Below are positions 41,225 to 49,688 of a stretch of 64,000 bases of DNA, one piece after another. The notes under the pieces are model-generated. The model was not told the origin of the DNA, did not search any database, and saw nothing but the letters and a program-made list of their open reading frames with translations. The stretch lies in NCBI RefSeq assembly GCF_037040815.1, contig NZ_CP146232.1:1054001-1118000 (forward strand). The letters are read 5' to 3'. The stretch is from Pararoseomonas sp. SCSIO 73927 (GTDB lineage Bacteria > Pseudomonadota > Alphaproteobacteria > Acetobacterales > Acetobacteraceae). Numbering within the stretch: the stretch's first letter is position 1; each line of letters begins with the position of its first letter. The translations under genes and the position numbers were made by a program.

Positions 41225-42720
41225 GCGGCGAGCCCCGCCCAGGGATGCGGCCGGCCGGAGGTGTCGAGATAGAAGGACTTCTGGCGCTGCCAGGCGCGCA
41301 GGCCCTGGCGGCCCTTCTCGCGCCCGAGGCCGCTGTCCTTGATCCCGCCGAACGGCGTGGAGATGGAGAACTGCTTGTAGGTGTTCACCCAGACCGTGCC
41401 GGTGCCCACACCGCGGCCGACGCGCCAGGCCCGGTTGAAGTCGCGGGTCCAGATGCCGCAGGCAAGGCCGTAGCTGCTGCTGTTGGAGAGGGCGATCGCC
41501 TCCGCCTCGTCCTCGAAAGGCTGCACGTGCAGGACGGGGCCGAAGATCTCCTCCTGGCACGTCGCGGCATCGTTGGGCAGGCCGGCGATGATGGTGGGCA
41601 GGAAGTAGATGCCGGCGTCGTAGGCCGCACCTTCCGGGCGGGCGCCGCCGCAGAGGATCTCGCCGCCCTCGGCCAGGGCGGCGGCCACGGCGCGCTCCAC
41701 GCCCTCGCAGTGCGGATCGCGGATCAGCGGGGCGACCTGGGTCGCGGGATCGGCGGGGTGGCCGACGCGGAGCGCCTTCGTGGCCGCGACCAGCCGCTCC
41801 ACGAAGCGGTCATAGATGGAGCGCTGCACCAGCAGCCGGGAACCCGCGATGCATGACTGCCCGGTGGAGGAGAAGATGCCGAAGAGGATGCCGGCCACCG
41901 CGAGGTCCGGATCCGCGTCCTCGAACACGATGGTGGGGGACTTGCCGCCGAGTTCGAGCGAGACGGGCATCAGCTTGGCCGCCGCCTTCGCCGCGATGCC
42001 CCGCCCGACCTCGGTGCCGCCGGTGAAGCTGACCTTCCCGACGGCGGGATGGGTGACGAGCGTGTCCCCGACCTCCTCCCCGCGCCCGGGAAGGACGGAG
42101 AGAAGGCCGGCGGGCAGCCCCGCCTCCTCGCAGACCTGCGCCATCACAAGGGAGACGAGCGGGCTCCAGGAGGCCGGCTTCATCAGCACGGCATTTCCCG
42201 CGGCCAGGGCCGGCGCCAGCTTCTGCGCGTCCGACGCGATGGGCGAGTTCCAGGGCGTGATCCCGGCCACCACGCCGATGGGCTCGTGCACGGACATGGT
42301 GAGATAAGAGCCGCGGGAAGGGGTCAGCGCCTCCTCTTCCGTCTCCAGCACGGCGGCGTAGTAGCGGAACGTCCCGGCGGCGCTGGCGGCGAGCGCCCGG
42401 GTCTCGGCCAGGGTCTTGCCGGTGTCGCGGCTCTGCACCTGGGCGATGCGCTCCGCGTGGCGGGTCAGCCCGTCGGAGATGCGGTGCAGGATGGCGGCGC
42501 GCGCGTGCGGCAGCAGGTCGCGCCAGGCGGGATCGGCGGCGGCCTTCCCGGCGCGCGCGATCGCCTCCTCCACATCGGCGCGGGAGGCGCCGCGGAGGGT
42601 CATGTTGACGCTCCGATCGGCCGGGTAGATCGAGGTGATCTCCGGCCCGCGCCCCTCGCGCCACTCGCCGCCGACGAAGATGCGGCCGTCCGGCAGGCCG
42701 ATCTGCTGCAGCTTTGCCAT
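41221..42720 (-). CDS. NAD(P)-dependent aldehyde dehydrogenase
   Basis: 499 residues from ATG 42720, which shares one base with the preceding stop (TGATG). Catalytic set: Glu256 in SLELGGKSP and Cys290 in TGQSCIAGS, with the NAD motif SFTGGTEVGRGIAAK. It resembles betaine/benzaldehyde/5-carboxymethyl-2-hydroxymuconate semialdehyde dehydrogenases. In this operon it could oxidise an aldehyde produced by the TPP-dependent decarboxylase at 43546. That pairing is an inference from context. Confidence 0.93.
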   Translation of the reverse strand: MAKLQQIGLPDGRIFVGGEWREGRGPEITSIYPADRSVNMTLRGASRADVEEAIARAGKAAADPAWRDLLPHARAAILHRISDGLTRHAERIAQVQSRDTGKTLAETRALAASAAGTFRYYAAVLETEEEALTPSRGSYLTMSVHEPIGVVAGITPWNSPIASDAQKLAPALAAGNAVLMKPASWSPLVSLVMAQVCEEAGLPAGLLSVLPGRGEEVGDTLVTHPAVGKVSFTGGTEVGRGIAAKAAAKLMPVSLELGGKSPTIVFEDADPDLAVAGILFGIFSSTGQSCIAGSRLLVQRSIYDRFVERLVAATKALRVGHPADPATQVAPLIRDPHCEGVERAVAAALAEGGEILCGGARPEGAAYDAGIYFLPTIIAGLPNDAATCQEEIFGPVLHVQPFEDEAEAIALSNSSSYGLACGIWTRDFNRAWRVGRGVGTGTVWVNTYKQFSISTPFGGIKDSGLGREKGRQGLRAWQRQKSFYLDTSGRPHPWAGLAA

Positions 42721-43544
42721 CACAGCACCACCGGGACGATGCGGTTCAGGACCTCGCGCGCGACGCTGTAGCCAGCGCCGAGCGAGGTCTTCGGATTGGA
42801 CGGGGATGGCTTGCCCTCCAGCCGGATCGTGAAGTCGACGGCCGCCGAGCGGACGATGATCTCGTGCTGGTTCCTCATGATCCCGGGATCCGCGACGAGC
42901 CGCACCCGCGTGGCGTCGAAGCCCGCGCCCGCCAGCGCGACGGTCGCGGCGACGTTGGCGTTCTGCGGGTAGTCGCGCGCCGCGTCCCGCGCGCTGCCCT
43001 CGAAGAAGGTCGCGGGCTCCGCCAAGGCATCCAGGTCCAGCAGGCCTTCCGCGCGCGTGCCGGTCCAGGCGCGCGGCGGCTTGCGGCCCACATAGGACAC
43101 CTCCTCCAGCCCGGAGAGGCGCGCCGCCGCGAGGGCGTCGATGCCACCCACCGCCCCGGCCGGGAGGATCAGCCGCGCGCTGCCCCTGGCGGCCGCGGCG
43201 ACAAGGCCCTCATGCAGCGCTTGGTCCGCCAGGGCGCCGGTGGAGATAACGAGGAGATCCCGGCCGGCCGCCAGCACGGCCTGGCCGTAGGCGCGCACGG
43301 CATCGTGGCCGGCACACTCGACGACAAGGTCCGGCGCCCCCGACAGGAAGGCTTCCAGCTCTGTGTGGACGGCCCAGCCGGCCGCCACCTTGCCGAAGCG
43401 GGCCTGCAGCGCCCCGGCGGCCGCCTCGCGCCCCGGCCGGACGAGCAGGCCGAGGGCGGCGAGCGGCCGGGGAAGCCCCGCAGCGAGCGCGGACAGGACG
43501 GTGTCCGCCATCCCGCCCGCGCCGATCATGCCGAGGCGCAGCAT
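42720..43544 (-). CDS. Aspartate dehydrogenase-like NAD(P) oxidoreductase
   Basis: 274 residues from ATG 43544, one base after the TPP gene's stop; longer frames upstream overlap that gene. Rossmann start: LRLGMIGAGGMADTVL. The DUF108 catalytic part shows LPAGAVGGIDALAAARLSG, YPQNANVAATVALAG and DPGIMRNQHEIIVRS, with the His used by aspartate dehydrogenase. The family makes or deaminates L-aspartate or related imino acids, as in NadX. Its presence in a ring-oxidation operon is unusual and suggests an amino- or imino-acid intermediate, hence a nitrogen-containing substrate. Confidence 0.85.
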   Translation of the reverse strand: MLRLGMIGAGGMADTVLSALAAGLPRPLAALGLLVRPGREAAAGALQARFGKVAAGWAVHTELEAFLSGAPDLVVECAGHDAVRAYGQAVLAAGRDLLVISTGALADQALHEGLVAAAARGSARLILPAGAVGGIDALAAARLSGLEEVSYVGRKPPRAWTGTRAEGLLDLDALAEPATFFEGSARDAARDYPQNANVAATVALAGAGFDATRVRLVADPGIMRNQHEIIVRSAAVDFTIRLEGKPSPSNPKTSLGAGYSVAREVLNRIVPVVL

Positions 43545-43545
43545 C

Positions 43546-45231
43546 CTAGCGCACGCTCCCCGCCGCGCCCGCGGGCGGGCCGGCGAAGCTCTCGGCAAAG
43601 GGGCCGATGGAGGTCATGTCGACCTCCACGACACAGGGGCCCTCCGCGGCCAGGGCACGGTCCAGCGCGGCCTCGAAGTCCTCGATCCGCGACACCCTCT
43701 CGTGCGGCAGGCGGATGGAGGCGCAGAGCATCCCGAAATCCGGAGTCAGCAGGTCCGCGTAGTGGCGGCGGCCGCCGTACTGCGCGTCCTGGATGTTGCG
43801 GATCACGCCGTAGCCGCCGTCGTTCATCAGGATGAAGACGGCGTTCGCGCCCATGTCGGCGGCCGTCGCCAGCTCGCCGATCATCAGCATGGCGCCACCG
43901 TCGCCCACCAGGGCCACCGTCTTCACCTCCCCCGCCATGGACGCGCCGATCGCCATGGCGATACCCTGGCCGATGCCGCCGCCCAGCGCGTGCACGCCGA
44001 GATGGGGCGCGGCGAGGTGGACGTAGCGGTTGCCGAAGGTGGAGTTCGACAGCGTGACATCGCGCACGAAGGGGTGCCGCCCGGCGGGCACGCGGGCCAG
44101 CAGCGCGTCGGCTACCACTTGGTAGGGGCCGAGCGCCGAGCGCAGCGCGCCCTCCGACTGGGCGCGGGCGATGGCGACGTCGTGTAGGAAGGTGGCGTCG
44201 GTCGCCAGCGTCGCCGGCAGCCGGGCGAGCAGCCCTTCCAGCACCAGCCGCGCGTCCCCCGCGATGAACAGGTCGGCGGGGTAGTTGCGGCCGGCCTGGG
44301 TGGGGTCGGCGTCCACCTGCACCAGGGGCCTGGGCAGCGGCATGGCGTTGTTGCGCGTCTCGTTCCCGCGCAGGCGGGAGCCGACGACGATCATCAGGTC
44401 GGCGCGATCGTACAACCCCTGCGCGGCCGGCGTCATGTTGAAGGCGCCGAGCGAGCGGGGATGGCTCTCCGGCACGGTAGCGCGGCCCTGGGTGCTGGTG
44501 ACGGCGGCAAAGCCGCGATCCACGAGGGCGGTCGCGGCCTCCGCCGCATGGCGGGCGCCGCCGCCGAGCCAGAGCATGGGGCGCTCGGCTCGCAGGATCA
44601 TCTCCGCCAGAGCGTCGAGCTGGGCGGGGTCGGGCGGGACGGGCGCGACGTGGAGGGAGGCGGGCAGTGCGCGCCCCGGCACCTTCACGCGCTGCACGTC
44701 CACCGGGATTTCCAACGACACCGGGCCGGAGGGAGCGGCCAGCGCCAGGCGGGCGGCGGCCAGCAGCGCGTCCACGGCGCCGGCCGGCTCCCAGGCGCGG
44801 ATGTAGCCCTTGCTGATCGCCCTGAGCATGTCCGGCTGGCGCGGCACGTCGTGGATGGCGGCGCGATCGCGGTCCATGAAGGCGCGGTCGATGGTGGTGG
44901 TGATGTGCAGCACGGGGGAGCCGGCGGTCAGCGCCTCCACCTGGCTGCCCGCCGCGTTGCCCGCGCCCGTCCCGGTCGAGGTGATGCAGACGCCGAGCCC
45001 GCGCGACACGCGCGCATGGGCGTCGGCCATGTTCATCGCGCCGGCCTCGCCGCGGGCGGGGACGAAGCGGATGCGGCCCTGGCGCGCGATGGCGTCCAGG
45101 ATCGGCATGTTGTGGATGGAGATGACGCCGAAGGCGTGGGTGACGCCGATCTCGGCGAGGGTCCGGGCGATCAGGTCGCCGACGGCCTCCTCGGTGGTCA
45201 GGCGCGCGGCGGCGAGGGGGGAGTGGTCCAT
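43546..45231 (-). CDS. Thiamine pyrophosphate-dependent enzyme (acetolactate synthase/benzoylformate decarboxylase family)
   Basis: 561 residues, the usual three-domain length. N-terminal pyrimidine domain with Glu62 in ARGEAGAMNMAD, which activates the cofactor. A middle domain is at about 200-330. The PP domain has the GDG-N motif: ALVGDGGAMLMIGELATAAD and ILMNDGGYG at about 440-470. It probably decarboxylates a 2-oxo acid (phenylpyruvate, benzoylformate, sulfopyruvate or similar). No small regulatory ALS subunit is present, which argues against acetolactate synthesis. It sits 11 bases after an SDR. Confidence 0.9.
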   Translation of the reverse strand: MDHSPLAAARLTTEEAVGDLIARTLAEIGVTHAFGVISIHNMPILDAIARQGRIRFVPARGEAGAMNMADAHARVSRGLGVCITSTGTGAGNAAGSQVEALTAGSPVLHITTTIDRAFMDRDRAAIHDVPRQPDMLRAISKGYIRAWEPAGAVDALLAAARLALAAPSGPVSLEIPVDVQRVKVPGRALPASLHVAPVPPDPAQLDALAEMILRAERPMLWLGGGARHAAEAATALVDRGFAAVTSTQGRATVPESHPRSLGAFNMTPAAQGLYDRADLMIVVGSRLRGNETRNNAMPLPRPLVQVDADPTQAGRNYPADLFIAGDARLVLEGLLARLPATLATDATFLHDVAIARAQSEGALRSALGPYQVVADALLARVPAGRHPFVRDVTLSNSTFGNRYVHLAAPHLGVHALGGGIGQGIAMAIGASMAGEVKTVALVGDGGAMLMIGELATAADMGANAVFILMNDGGYGVIRNIQDAQYGGRRHYADLLTPDFGMLCASIRLPHERVSRIEDFEAALDRALAAEGPCVVEVDMTSIGPFAESFAGPPAGAAGSVR

Positions 45232-45242
45232 GGGAGCTCTCG

Positions 45243-46022
45243 TCAGATGTGCCGCGACACGCCGCCGGAAACCTCCAGGCTGGCGCCGGTGACGTAGCTC
45301 GCCGCCGGCGAGCCGAGGAACAGGATGGCGCGCGCAGGCTCCTCCGGCTGGCCGAGGCGGCCGAGCGGGATGCCCTTCTTCGCGGCGAGGGCACCGAACC
45401 AGGCGTCCCGTGTCTGGGAGGGGTCCTCGCGCGCCTCGTAGCGGCGCTGCCACTGGCCGGAATCGACGAGGCCGAGGAGGATGGAGTTCACGCGGATCCG
45501 CGGGGCGAATTCGGTGGCGAGCGACTTCAGCAGGCTCTGCACGCCCGCGCGGGCGGCGGAGGTGCAGACCATGTGCGGCTCCGGCTGCAGCGCGAGCAGG
45601 GAGTTCACGCCGACGATGGCCGGCGCCTCCGCACGTTCCAGCAGCGGGCGGAAGGCGTGCAGCGCGTGGATCTGGGAGAAGAACTTCAGCTCCAGCTCCT
45701 CCCGCCACGCCGCCTCGGTGGTCTCGGCGAAGGTGGAGACGCGGCCCTGGCCGGCATTGTTCACCAGCAGGTCCAGCGCGCCGCCGCCCCATTCGGCTAC
45801 GGCGGCGGCAAAGGCCGCGACCTCCTCACGGTTCAGGACGTCGCATCGCATCGCCAGCACGTCGCCGCCGAGTTCCGCCCGCGCCGCCTCCAGCCGGCCG
45901 GCATCGCGGCCGCAGATGGCGACGCGCGCCCCTTCCGCCAGCAGCAGCCGGGCGGTCGCCAGCCCGATGCCGGAGGTGCCGCCGGTGACGACCGCGACGC
46001 GGCCGGAATAGCCCAGGTCCAT
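45243..46022 (-). CDS. SDR-family protein lacking the Tyr-Lys catalytic pair
   Basis: 259 residues. NAD-binding TGGTSGIGLATARLL and LVNNAGQGR are normal, and the usual Ser141 is present in GVNSLLALQPEP. Where Tyr-x3-Lys is expected, thirteen residues on, the sequence reads TSAAR, that is Thr154 and Arg158. Without the Tyr the standard proton transfer is not possible, so it may use another mechanism, bind without catalysis or work on an enol-like substrate. The rest, including the SGGVSRHI end, is intact. Similar TSAAR-type members may form a coherent subfamily. Gap of 2 bases to the VOC gene. Confidence 0.88.
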   Translation of the reverse strand: MDLGYSGRVAVVTGGTSGIGLATARLLLAEGARVAICGRDAGRLEAARAELGGDVLAMRCDVLNREEVAAFAAAVAEWGGGALDLLVNNAGQGRVSTFAETTEAAWREELELKFFSQIHALHAFRPLLERAEAPAIVGVNSLLALQPEPHMVCTSAARAGVQSLLKSLATEFAPRIRVNSILLGLVDSGQWQRRYEAREDPSQTRDAWFGALAAKKGIPLGRLGQPEEPARAILFLGSPAASYVTGASLEVSGGVSRHI

Positions 46023-46024
46023 GC

Positions 46025-46951
46025 TCAGCCCGCCGTCGGCCAGCCGCGGTCGGGGCGGCCGGCCATCACCGTGCGCATGGCCGGGGTGGGCGGGCCGGCG
46101 GTCATCCAGGTGTCCATCTTCTCCGGCACGTCGCGCGGCCAGACCTCGGGCTGGTGGGTCGCCTCCTCCACCTTGTGCACCTCGGAGGTGAACTCGATGA
46201 CGTAGCCGGAGGGGGAGACGAAGTAGGCGAAGGGGTTGTTCCCCGGCCCGTGGCGGCCGGGACCCCAGGCCGGGGCCTGCCCGGCCACGCGCATGCGCCC
46301 GATACCGCGCATGAAGCTGTCGATCGAGGGCATCTCGAAGGCGACGTGGTTGGCCGAGGGGTACTGGGCGCGGTTGAGGGCGATGGAGTGGTGGTCGCTG
46401 AAGTCGGCGTCGGTCGCGCAGCGCAGGAAGACCATCATGTCCGCGGAATAGTCGGTGATGCGGAAGCCCAGGTGCTGCTGGTACCAGGCGCCGGTCGCGT
46501 CCATGGCCGGCGTGTTCAGCACCACGTGGGAGACCTTGCGCGGCATGGCGCGGCTGTCGTCCGTGTCGGCGTGCTGCGCCACGTCGGCGGAGAAGCGCAG
46601 GCGGCGGCCTTCCGGGTCCAGCGCCGTGAAGCCGTAGCCGCCGCCGGGGGTGGAGAGCTCGGCGGGGGGCGTGGCGTCGATGCCGTCGGCTGTCAGCTGC
46701 GCGTGCAGCGCGTCCACCCGGGCGCGGCTGAGCATGCCGAAATGGACGTAGTCGATGCCGAACTCGCGGTCCTCGCGCAGCGCATAGATCCAGAACTCGG
46801 GGCCGGTGCCGCGGAGATAGAAGGTGCCGTCATTGCCTTCCGCCACCGTGCGGAGGCCCCAGCTCCTCTCATAGAAGTCGCGCGTGGGCGCGACGCCCGG
46901 GGCGCGCATCGCAATGCCGCGCATGAAGTCGACGGAGACGCGATCACTCAT
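46025..46951 (-). CDS. VOC-family protein, extradiol dioxygenase-like
   Basis: 308 residues in two VOC modules (about 8-120, 135-270). The second carries SHVVLNTP (His), NHVAFEMPSIDSF (His) and YVIEFTSEVHK (Glu), the usual extradiol Fe(II) triad. GPGRHGPGNNPF also appears in the cleavage enzyme at 6365. A 40-residue C-terminal tail (RDVPEKMDTWMTAGPPTPAM) is extra. It is probably the ring-opening step after the Rieske oxygenase and the dehydrogenases. It overlaps the IclR stop by four bases. Confidence 0.87.
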   Translation of the reverse strand: MSDRVSVDFMRGIAMRAPGVAPTRDFYERSWGLRTVAEGNDGTFYLRGTGPEFWIYALREDREFGIDYVHFGMLSRARVDALHAQLTADGIDATPPAELSTPGGGYGFTALDPEGRRLRFSADVAQHADTDDSRAMPRKVSHVVLNTPAMDATGAWYQQHLGFRITDYSADMMVFLRCATDADFSDHHSIALNRAQYPSANHVAFEMPSIDSFMRGIGRMRVAGQAPAWGPGRHGPGNNPFAYFVSPSGYVIEFTSEVHKVEEATHQPEVWPRDVPEKMDTWMTAGPPTPAMRTVMAGRPDRGWPTAG

Positions 46952-47805
46952 GCCAGCACCTCGAGCCTTCTGGAGTTGTAGGGATGCGCGGGCCCGGCCC
47001 AGCCGAGGCGGCGGGAGATCTCCTCGGCCGTGTCGCGCACAGCGCGGCCGATCCGCTCGCGGCGCGCCGGGCCGTCGAAGGCGGCCGTCTGGCCGCTGAC
47101 GTTCACGGCGGCGACCGGCGCGCCGGAGGCGTCGAAGATGGCGGCGGCGACGGAGCTGATGCCGGCCTCGAAGAAGCCGTCGCTCCAGGCCAGGCCCTCC
47201 GCCCGGTCCTCCGCCAGGCGCGCGTTGAGCTGCGCCATGGTGACAGGGGTGTGCTCGGTGCTGGCGGGCAGCGCCACGCCCGCGAACAGCGCCCGCACCC
47301 GCTCCTCCGGCAGGTTCGCCAGGATGATGCGGCCCATCACCGCCGCATGCGCCGGCAGGCGGCTGCCGACGCGGATGTTGCTGACGTAGCGGCCCTGCTC
47401 GGGCGTGCGGCGGACGACGTAGACGATCTCCATCCCGTCCAGCACGCCGAGATGGGCGGAGAGGTCCACGAGGTCGGCTAGCCGCGAGATCGCCGGCACC
47501 GCCGTCTGCACGAGGTCCTGCGAGAAGAAGGCCTGCGCCGCCATGCCGATCAGCCCGAGCCCGATGCGCCAGCCCTGGTTGGGCCCTCCGTCTTGGGGCC
47601 GCACCGGCTCGATGAAGCGCTCCGCCTCCAGCGTGGTCAGCAGGCGGAGCAGCGTGGTGCGGTTGATCCCCAGGGCGCGCGCGGTCGCGGCCATGTTGGT
47701 GACGCGGTCGCCCTCCGCGATGTGGCGCAGCAGCCGTGCCGCGCGCTGCACGGGCGGGGACAGGTAGGCGGAATCCTCGGCGTCCTCCCGGGTGTCGTCA
47801 GGCAA
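46948..47805 (-). CDS. IclR-family transcriptional regulator embedded in the operon
   Basis: 285 residues. HTH at about 18-75 (AARLLRHIAEGDRVTNMAAT, then INRTTLLRLLTTLEAERFI) and a full IclR effector domain (LSAHLGVLDGMEIVYVVR, LPAHAAVMGRIILANL, EAGISSVAAAIFDASG). It overlaps the hydrolase gene upstream by 8 bases and the VOC gene downstream by 4, so regulator and enzymes are translated together. The probable operators are the paired repeats at 49437-49454 and 49607-49624 in the divergent promoter. Confidence 0.93.
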   Translation of the reverse strand: MPDDTREDAEDSAYLSPPVQRAARLLRHIAEGDRVTNMAATARALGINRTTLLRLLTTLEAERFIEPVRPQDGGPNQGWRIGLGLIGMAAQAFFSQDLVQTAVPAISRLADLVDLSAHLGVLDGMEIVYVVRRTPEQGRYVSNIRVGSRLPAHAAVMGRIILANLPEERVRALFAGVALPASTEHTPVTMAQLNARLAEDRAEGLAWSDGFFEAGISSVAAAIFDASGAPVAAVNVSGQTAAFDGPARRERIGRAVRDTAEEISRRLGWAGPAHPYNSRRLEVLA

Positions 47806-48613
47806 GGATCGTCTCCCCGAGAAGGGCGGCCACCTCGCGCGGGAATTCCTGCGGCATGGCGTGGCCGGCGCCGGGCAGCTCGGCCAGGCGGATCGGGTTG
47901 GCTAGGGCGGCAAAGAGGCGGCGGGCGTTGTCGGGCGGCGTCACGACGTCCTCCAGCCCCGTCGCGACCAGGACGGGCATGGCGAGGCGGGGGGCGTCCG
48001 CCAGCAGGTCCCCGGCCCCGAGGGCGCGGACGGCCTGGGCGTAGCCGGAGGGGTTCACGGCGGCCATGGCGCGACGCACGCCTTCCAGCACCGCCGGGCG
48101 GTTCGGGGCGTCATGCACCAGCCGGGGCGCACGGCGCGCGGCGAACTCCTGCGGGCCAAGGCTCGTCACGTCGTCAATGCGGGCCTGGACGCCCGGCGGC
48201 AGGGCATCGGGCGCCGCGCCGTAGCCCAGCGCGGGGGACATCAGCGCCAGGGCCGCCACGCGGTCCGGGTTGCGAGCGGCGAAGCGGGCCGCGAAGAGGC
48301 AGCCGAGGGAGTGGCCGGCCAGGAGGATGCGATCGAGGCCGAGCGCGGCCAGAAGGTGATCCAGCGCCTCGGCATAGCTGTCCGGCGTCGGCGCTTTCGT
48401 CGGCACGGGCGCGGAATCGCCGTAGCCCGGCGCGTCCCAGGCGATCGCGTGGTGCTGCGGCGGCAGCGCGCCCAGCAGGGGCTCCCAGCTCGTCGCGTTG
48501 CTGCCGATCCCGTGCAGCAGCACGAGCGGGAGGCGCCCGCCCGTGCCGTGGCGGCGGAGGATGGCGATGCCGGCGGCGTGCGCGCGCCGGGGGGGCTGGA
48601 TCGCGGCGCTCAC
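47798..48613 (-). CDS. Alpha/beta fold hydrolase
   Basis: 271 residues from GTG 48613 (GTGA overlap with the SDR). LVLLHGIGSNATSWEPLL gives the oxyanion hole, AGHSLGCLFAAR the Ser nucleophile, GLEDVVTPPDN the acid and LPGAGHAMPQEFP the His, so the triad is intact. It resembles 3-oxoadipate enol-lactonases and meta-cleavage hydrolases. In the operon it could split the ring-opened product or a lactone. It is the second gene of the transcript. Confidence 0.9.
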   Translation of the reverse strand: MSAAIQPPRRAHAAGIAILRRHGTGGRLPLVLLHGIGSNATSWEPLLGALPPQHHAIAWDAPGYGDSAPVPTKAPTPDSYAEALDHLLAALGLDRILLAGHSLGCLFAARFAARNPDRVAALALMSPALGYGAAPDALPPGVQARIDDVTSLGPQEFAARRAPRLVHDAPNRPAVLEGVRRAMAAVNPSGYAQAVRALGAGDLLADAPRLAMPVLVATGLEDVVTPPDNARRLFAALANPIRLAELPGAGHAMPQEFPREVAALLGETILA

Positions 48614-49380
48614 GTGAAGACGAATCCCGCATCGACGGGCAGCACCTGCCCGGTCAGCGCCAGCGCGCCCGCCGTGAGGAGGAAGACGACCGTGTCCGTG
48701 ATGTCCTCCGGCACCTGCGGTCCCGGAACGGCACGCCCGGTCTCGTAGAGGCGGTGGCGCTCGGCGGGCACGTACTCCGTCGCCTCGTTTCGCATGATGC
48801 CCGGCGCGATGCAGGCGATCCCGATGCCGCGCGGGCCCAGTTCCCGGGCCAGGGAGCGCGTCATGGCCATCACGGCCCCCTTGCTGGCGGTGTAGGCGAG
48901 CAGGCGCGGCGCACCCCAGAGCGCGGTGTCGGAAGCGATGTTGACGATCCGGCCCCCATGGTCATTCCCTGGCATCAGCGGCGCGACGGCGCGCGTGACG
49001 AGCCAGGTGCCGCGCACGTTCACGCGCATGACCCGGTCCCAGGTGTCGATCTCGATGGCGTCGAATTCGGGGCCGCCGATGCCGGTGGCGATGGCGGCGT
49101 TGTTCACCAGCCCGTCCACCCGCCCCTCATGCGCCGCGATGTCGGCGGCGAAGGCCTCGATGCTCGCGGGCTCCGCGAGGTCCAGGGGCACTGCGCGGGC
49201 ATCGTGGCCTGCCGCGACGAGCTCGGCGGTCGTGGCCGAGAGCTGGTCCAGGAGGATGTCGGACAGGATCAGGCGGGCGCCCGCGGCGGCGCAGGCAGTC
49301 GCGATCGCCCGCCCCACGCCGCGCGCGGCGCCCGTGACCACCACCGTGCGGCCGGCGAGGGTTGTGGCCACGCCGCTCAC
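48610..49380 (-). CDS. SDR-family oxidoreductase
   Basis: 256 residues from GTG 49380; GTG 49371 is an alternative, and a TTG further up is unlikely. TGAARGVGRAIATACAAAG binds NAD(P), NNAA follows, and the active site is VNIASDTALWG with LAYTASKGAVM, so Ser, Tyr and Lys are all present. The C-terminus is GQVLPVDAGFVFT. It is the first gene of the long operon. It may oxidise a cis-diol or alcohol produced by the Rieske oxygenase. Confidence 0.9.
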   Translation of the reverse strand: MSGVATTLAGRTVVVTGAARGVGRAIATACAAAGARLILSDILLDQLSATTAELVAAGHDARAVPLDLAEPASIEAFAADIAAHEGRVDGLVNNAAIATGIGGPEFDAIEIDTWDRVMRVNVRGTWLVTRAVAPLMPGNDHGGRIVNIASDTALWGAPRLLAYTASKGAVMAMTRSLARELGPRGIGIACIAPGIMRNEATEYVPAERHRLYETGRAVPGPQVPEDITDTVVFLLTAGALALTGQVLPVDAGFVFT

Positions 49381-49436
49381 CCGGCCGGATCCGGCGCGAA
49401 GGCCTGATCCAGGCCCGACACCAGGAAGCGGCAAGG

Positions 49437-49454
49437 AAGTTCAAATAAGAACTC
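49437..49454. promoter_or_regulatory. Candidate IclR operator, copy 1 (AAGTTC-N6-GAACTC)
   Basis: AAGTTC AAATAA GAACTC is an inverted repeat with one arm mismatch, 57 bases upstream of the operon's first start (49380). Its core AGTTCAAATAAGAACTC is identical to copy 2, located 170 bases away near the divergent TctC gene. Confidence 0.6.
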
Positions 49455-49606
49455 TAAGTTCATAAATTGCAGCATGGGAGAGGATGGGGCTGCTTGTCAA
49501 AGCCATTCTTGGTGCCGGGAATCCCGGCCGATCCGTCTGCAGGTTCGAAGAATGCGCCTTGACGTTCCGGTGCACGTGCTCTCACCCTGCTTACGAGAAG
49601 AACGAA

Positions 49607-49624
49607 GAGTTCAAATAAGAACTC
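49607..49624. promoter_or_regulatory. Candidate IclR operator, copy 2 (GAGTTC-N6-GAACTC)
   Basis: GAGTTC (49607-49612), AAATAA and GAACTC (49619-49624) form a perfect 6-bp inverted repeat. It starts 82 bases ahead of the TctC ATG at 49689. Identity of spacer and arms with 49437-49454 suggests one regulator controlling both divergent transcripts. Confidence 0.62.
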
Positions 49625-49688
49625 CTTTGTGCCGTCGCACGGTGGCCCACCCGCTGAACCATTCATCCGCCACATCGGAAGGCTGTTC

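Noticed and set aside
43546-45231. Acetolactate synthase for branched-chain amino acids
   Set aside because: No small regulatory subunit and no ilv genes nearby; the setting is catabolic. Only the TPP family is claimed.
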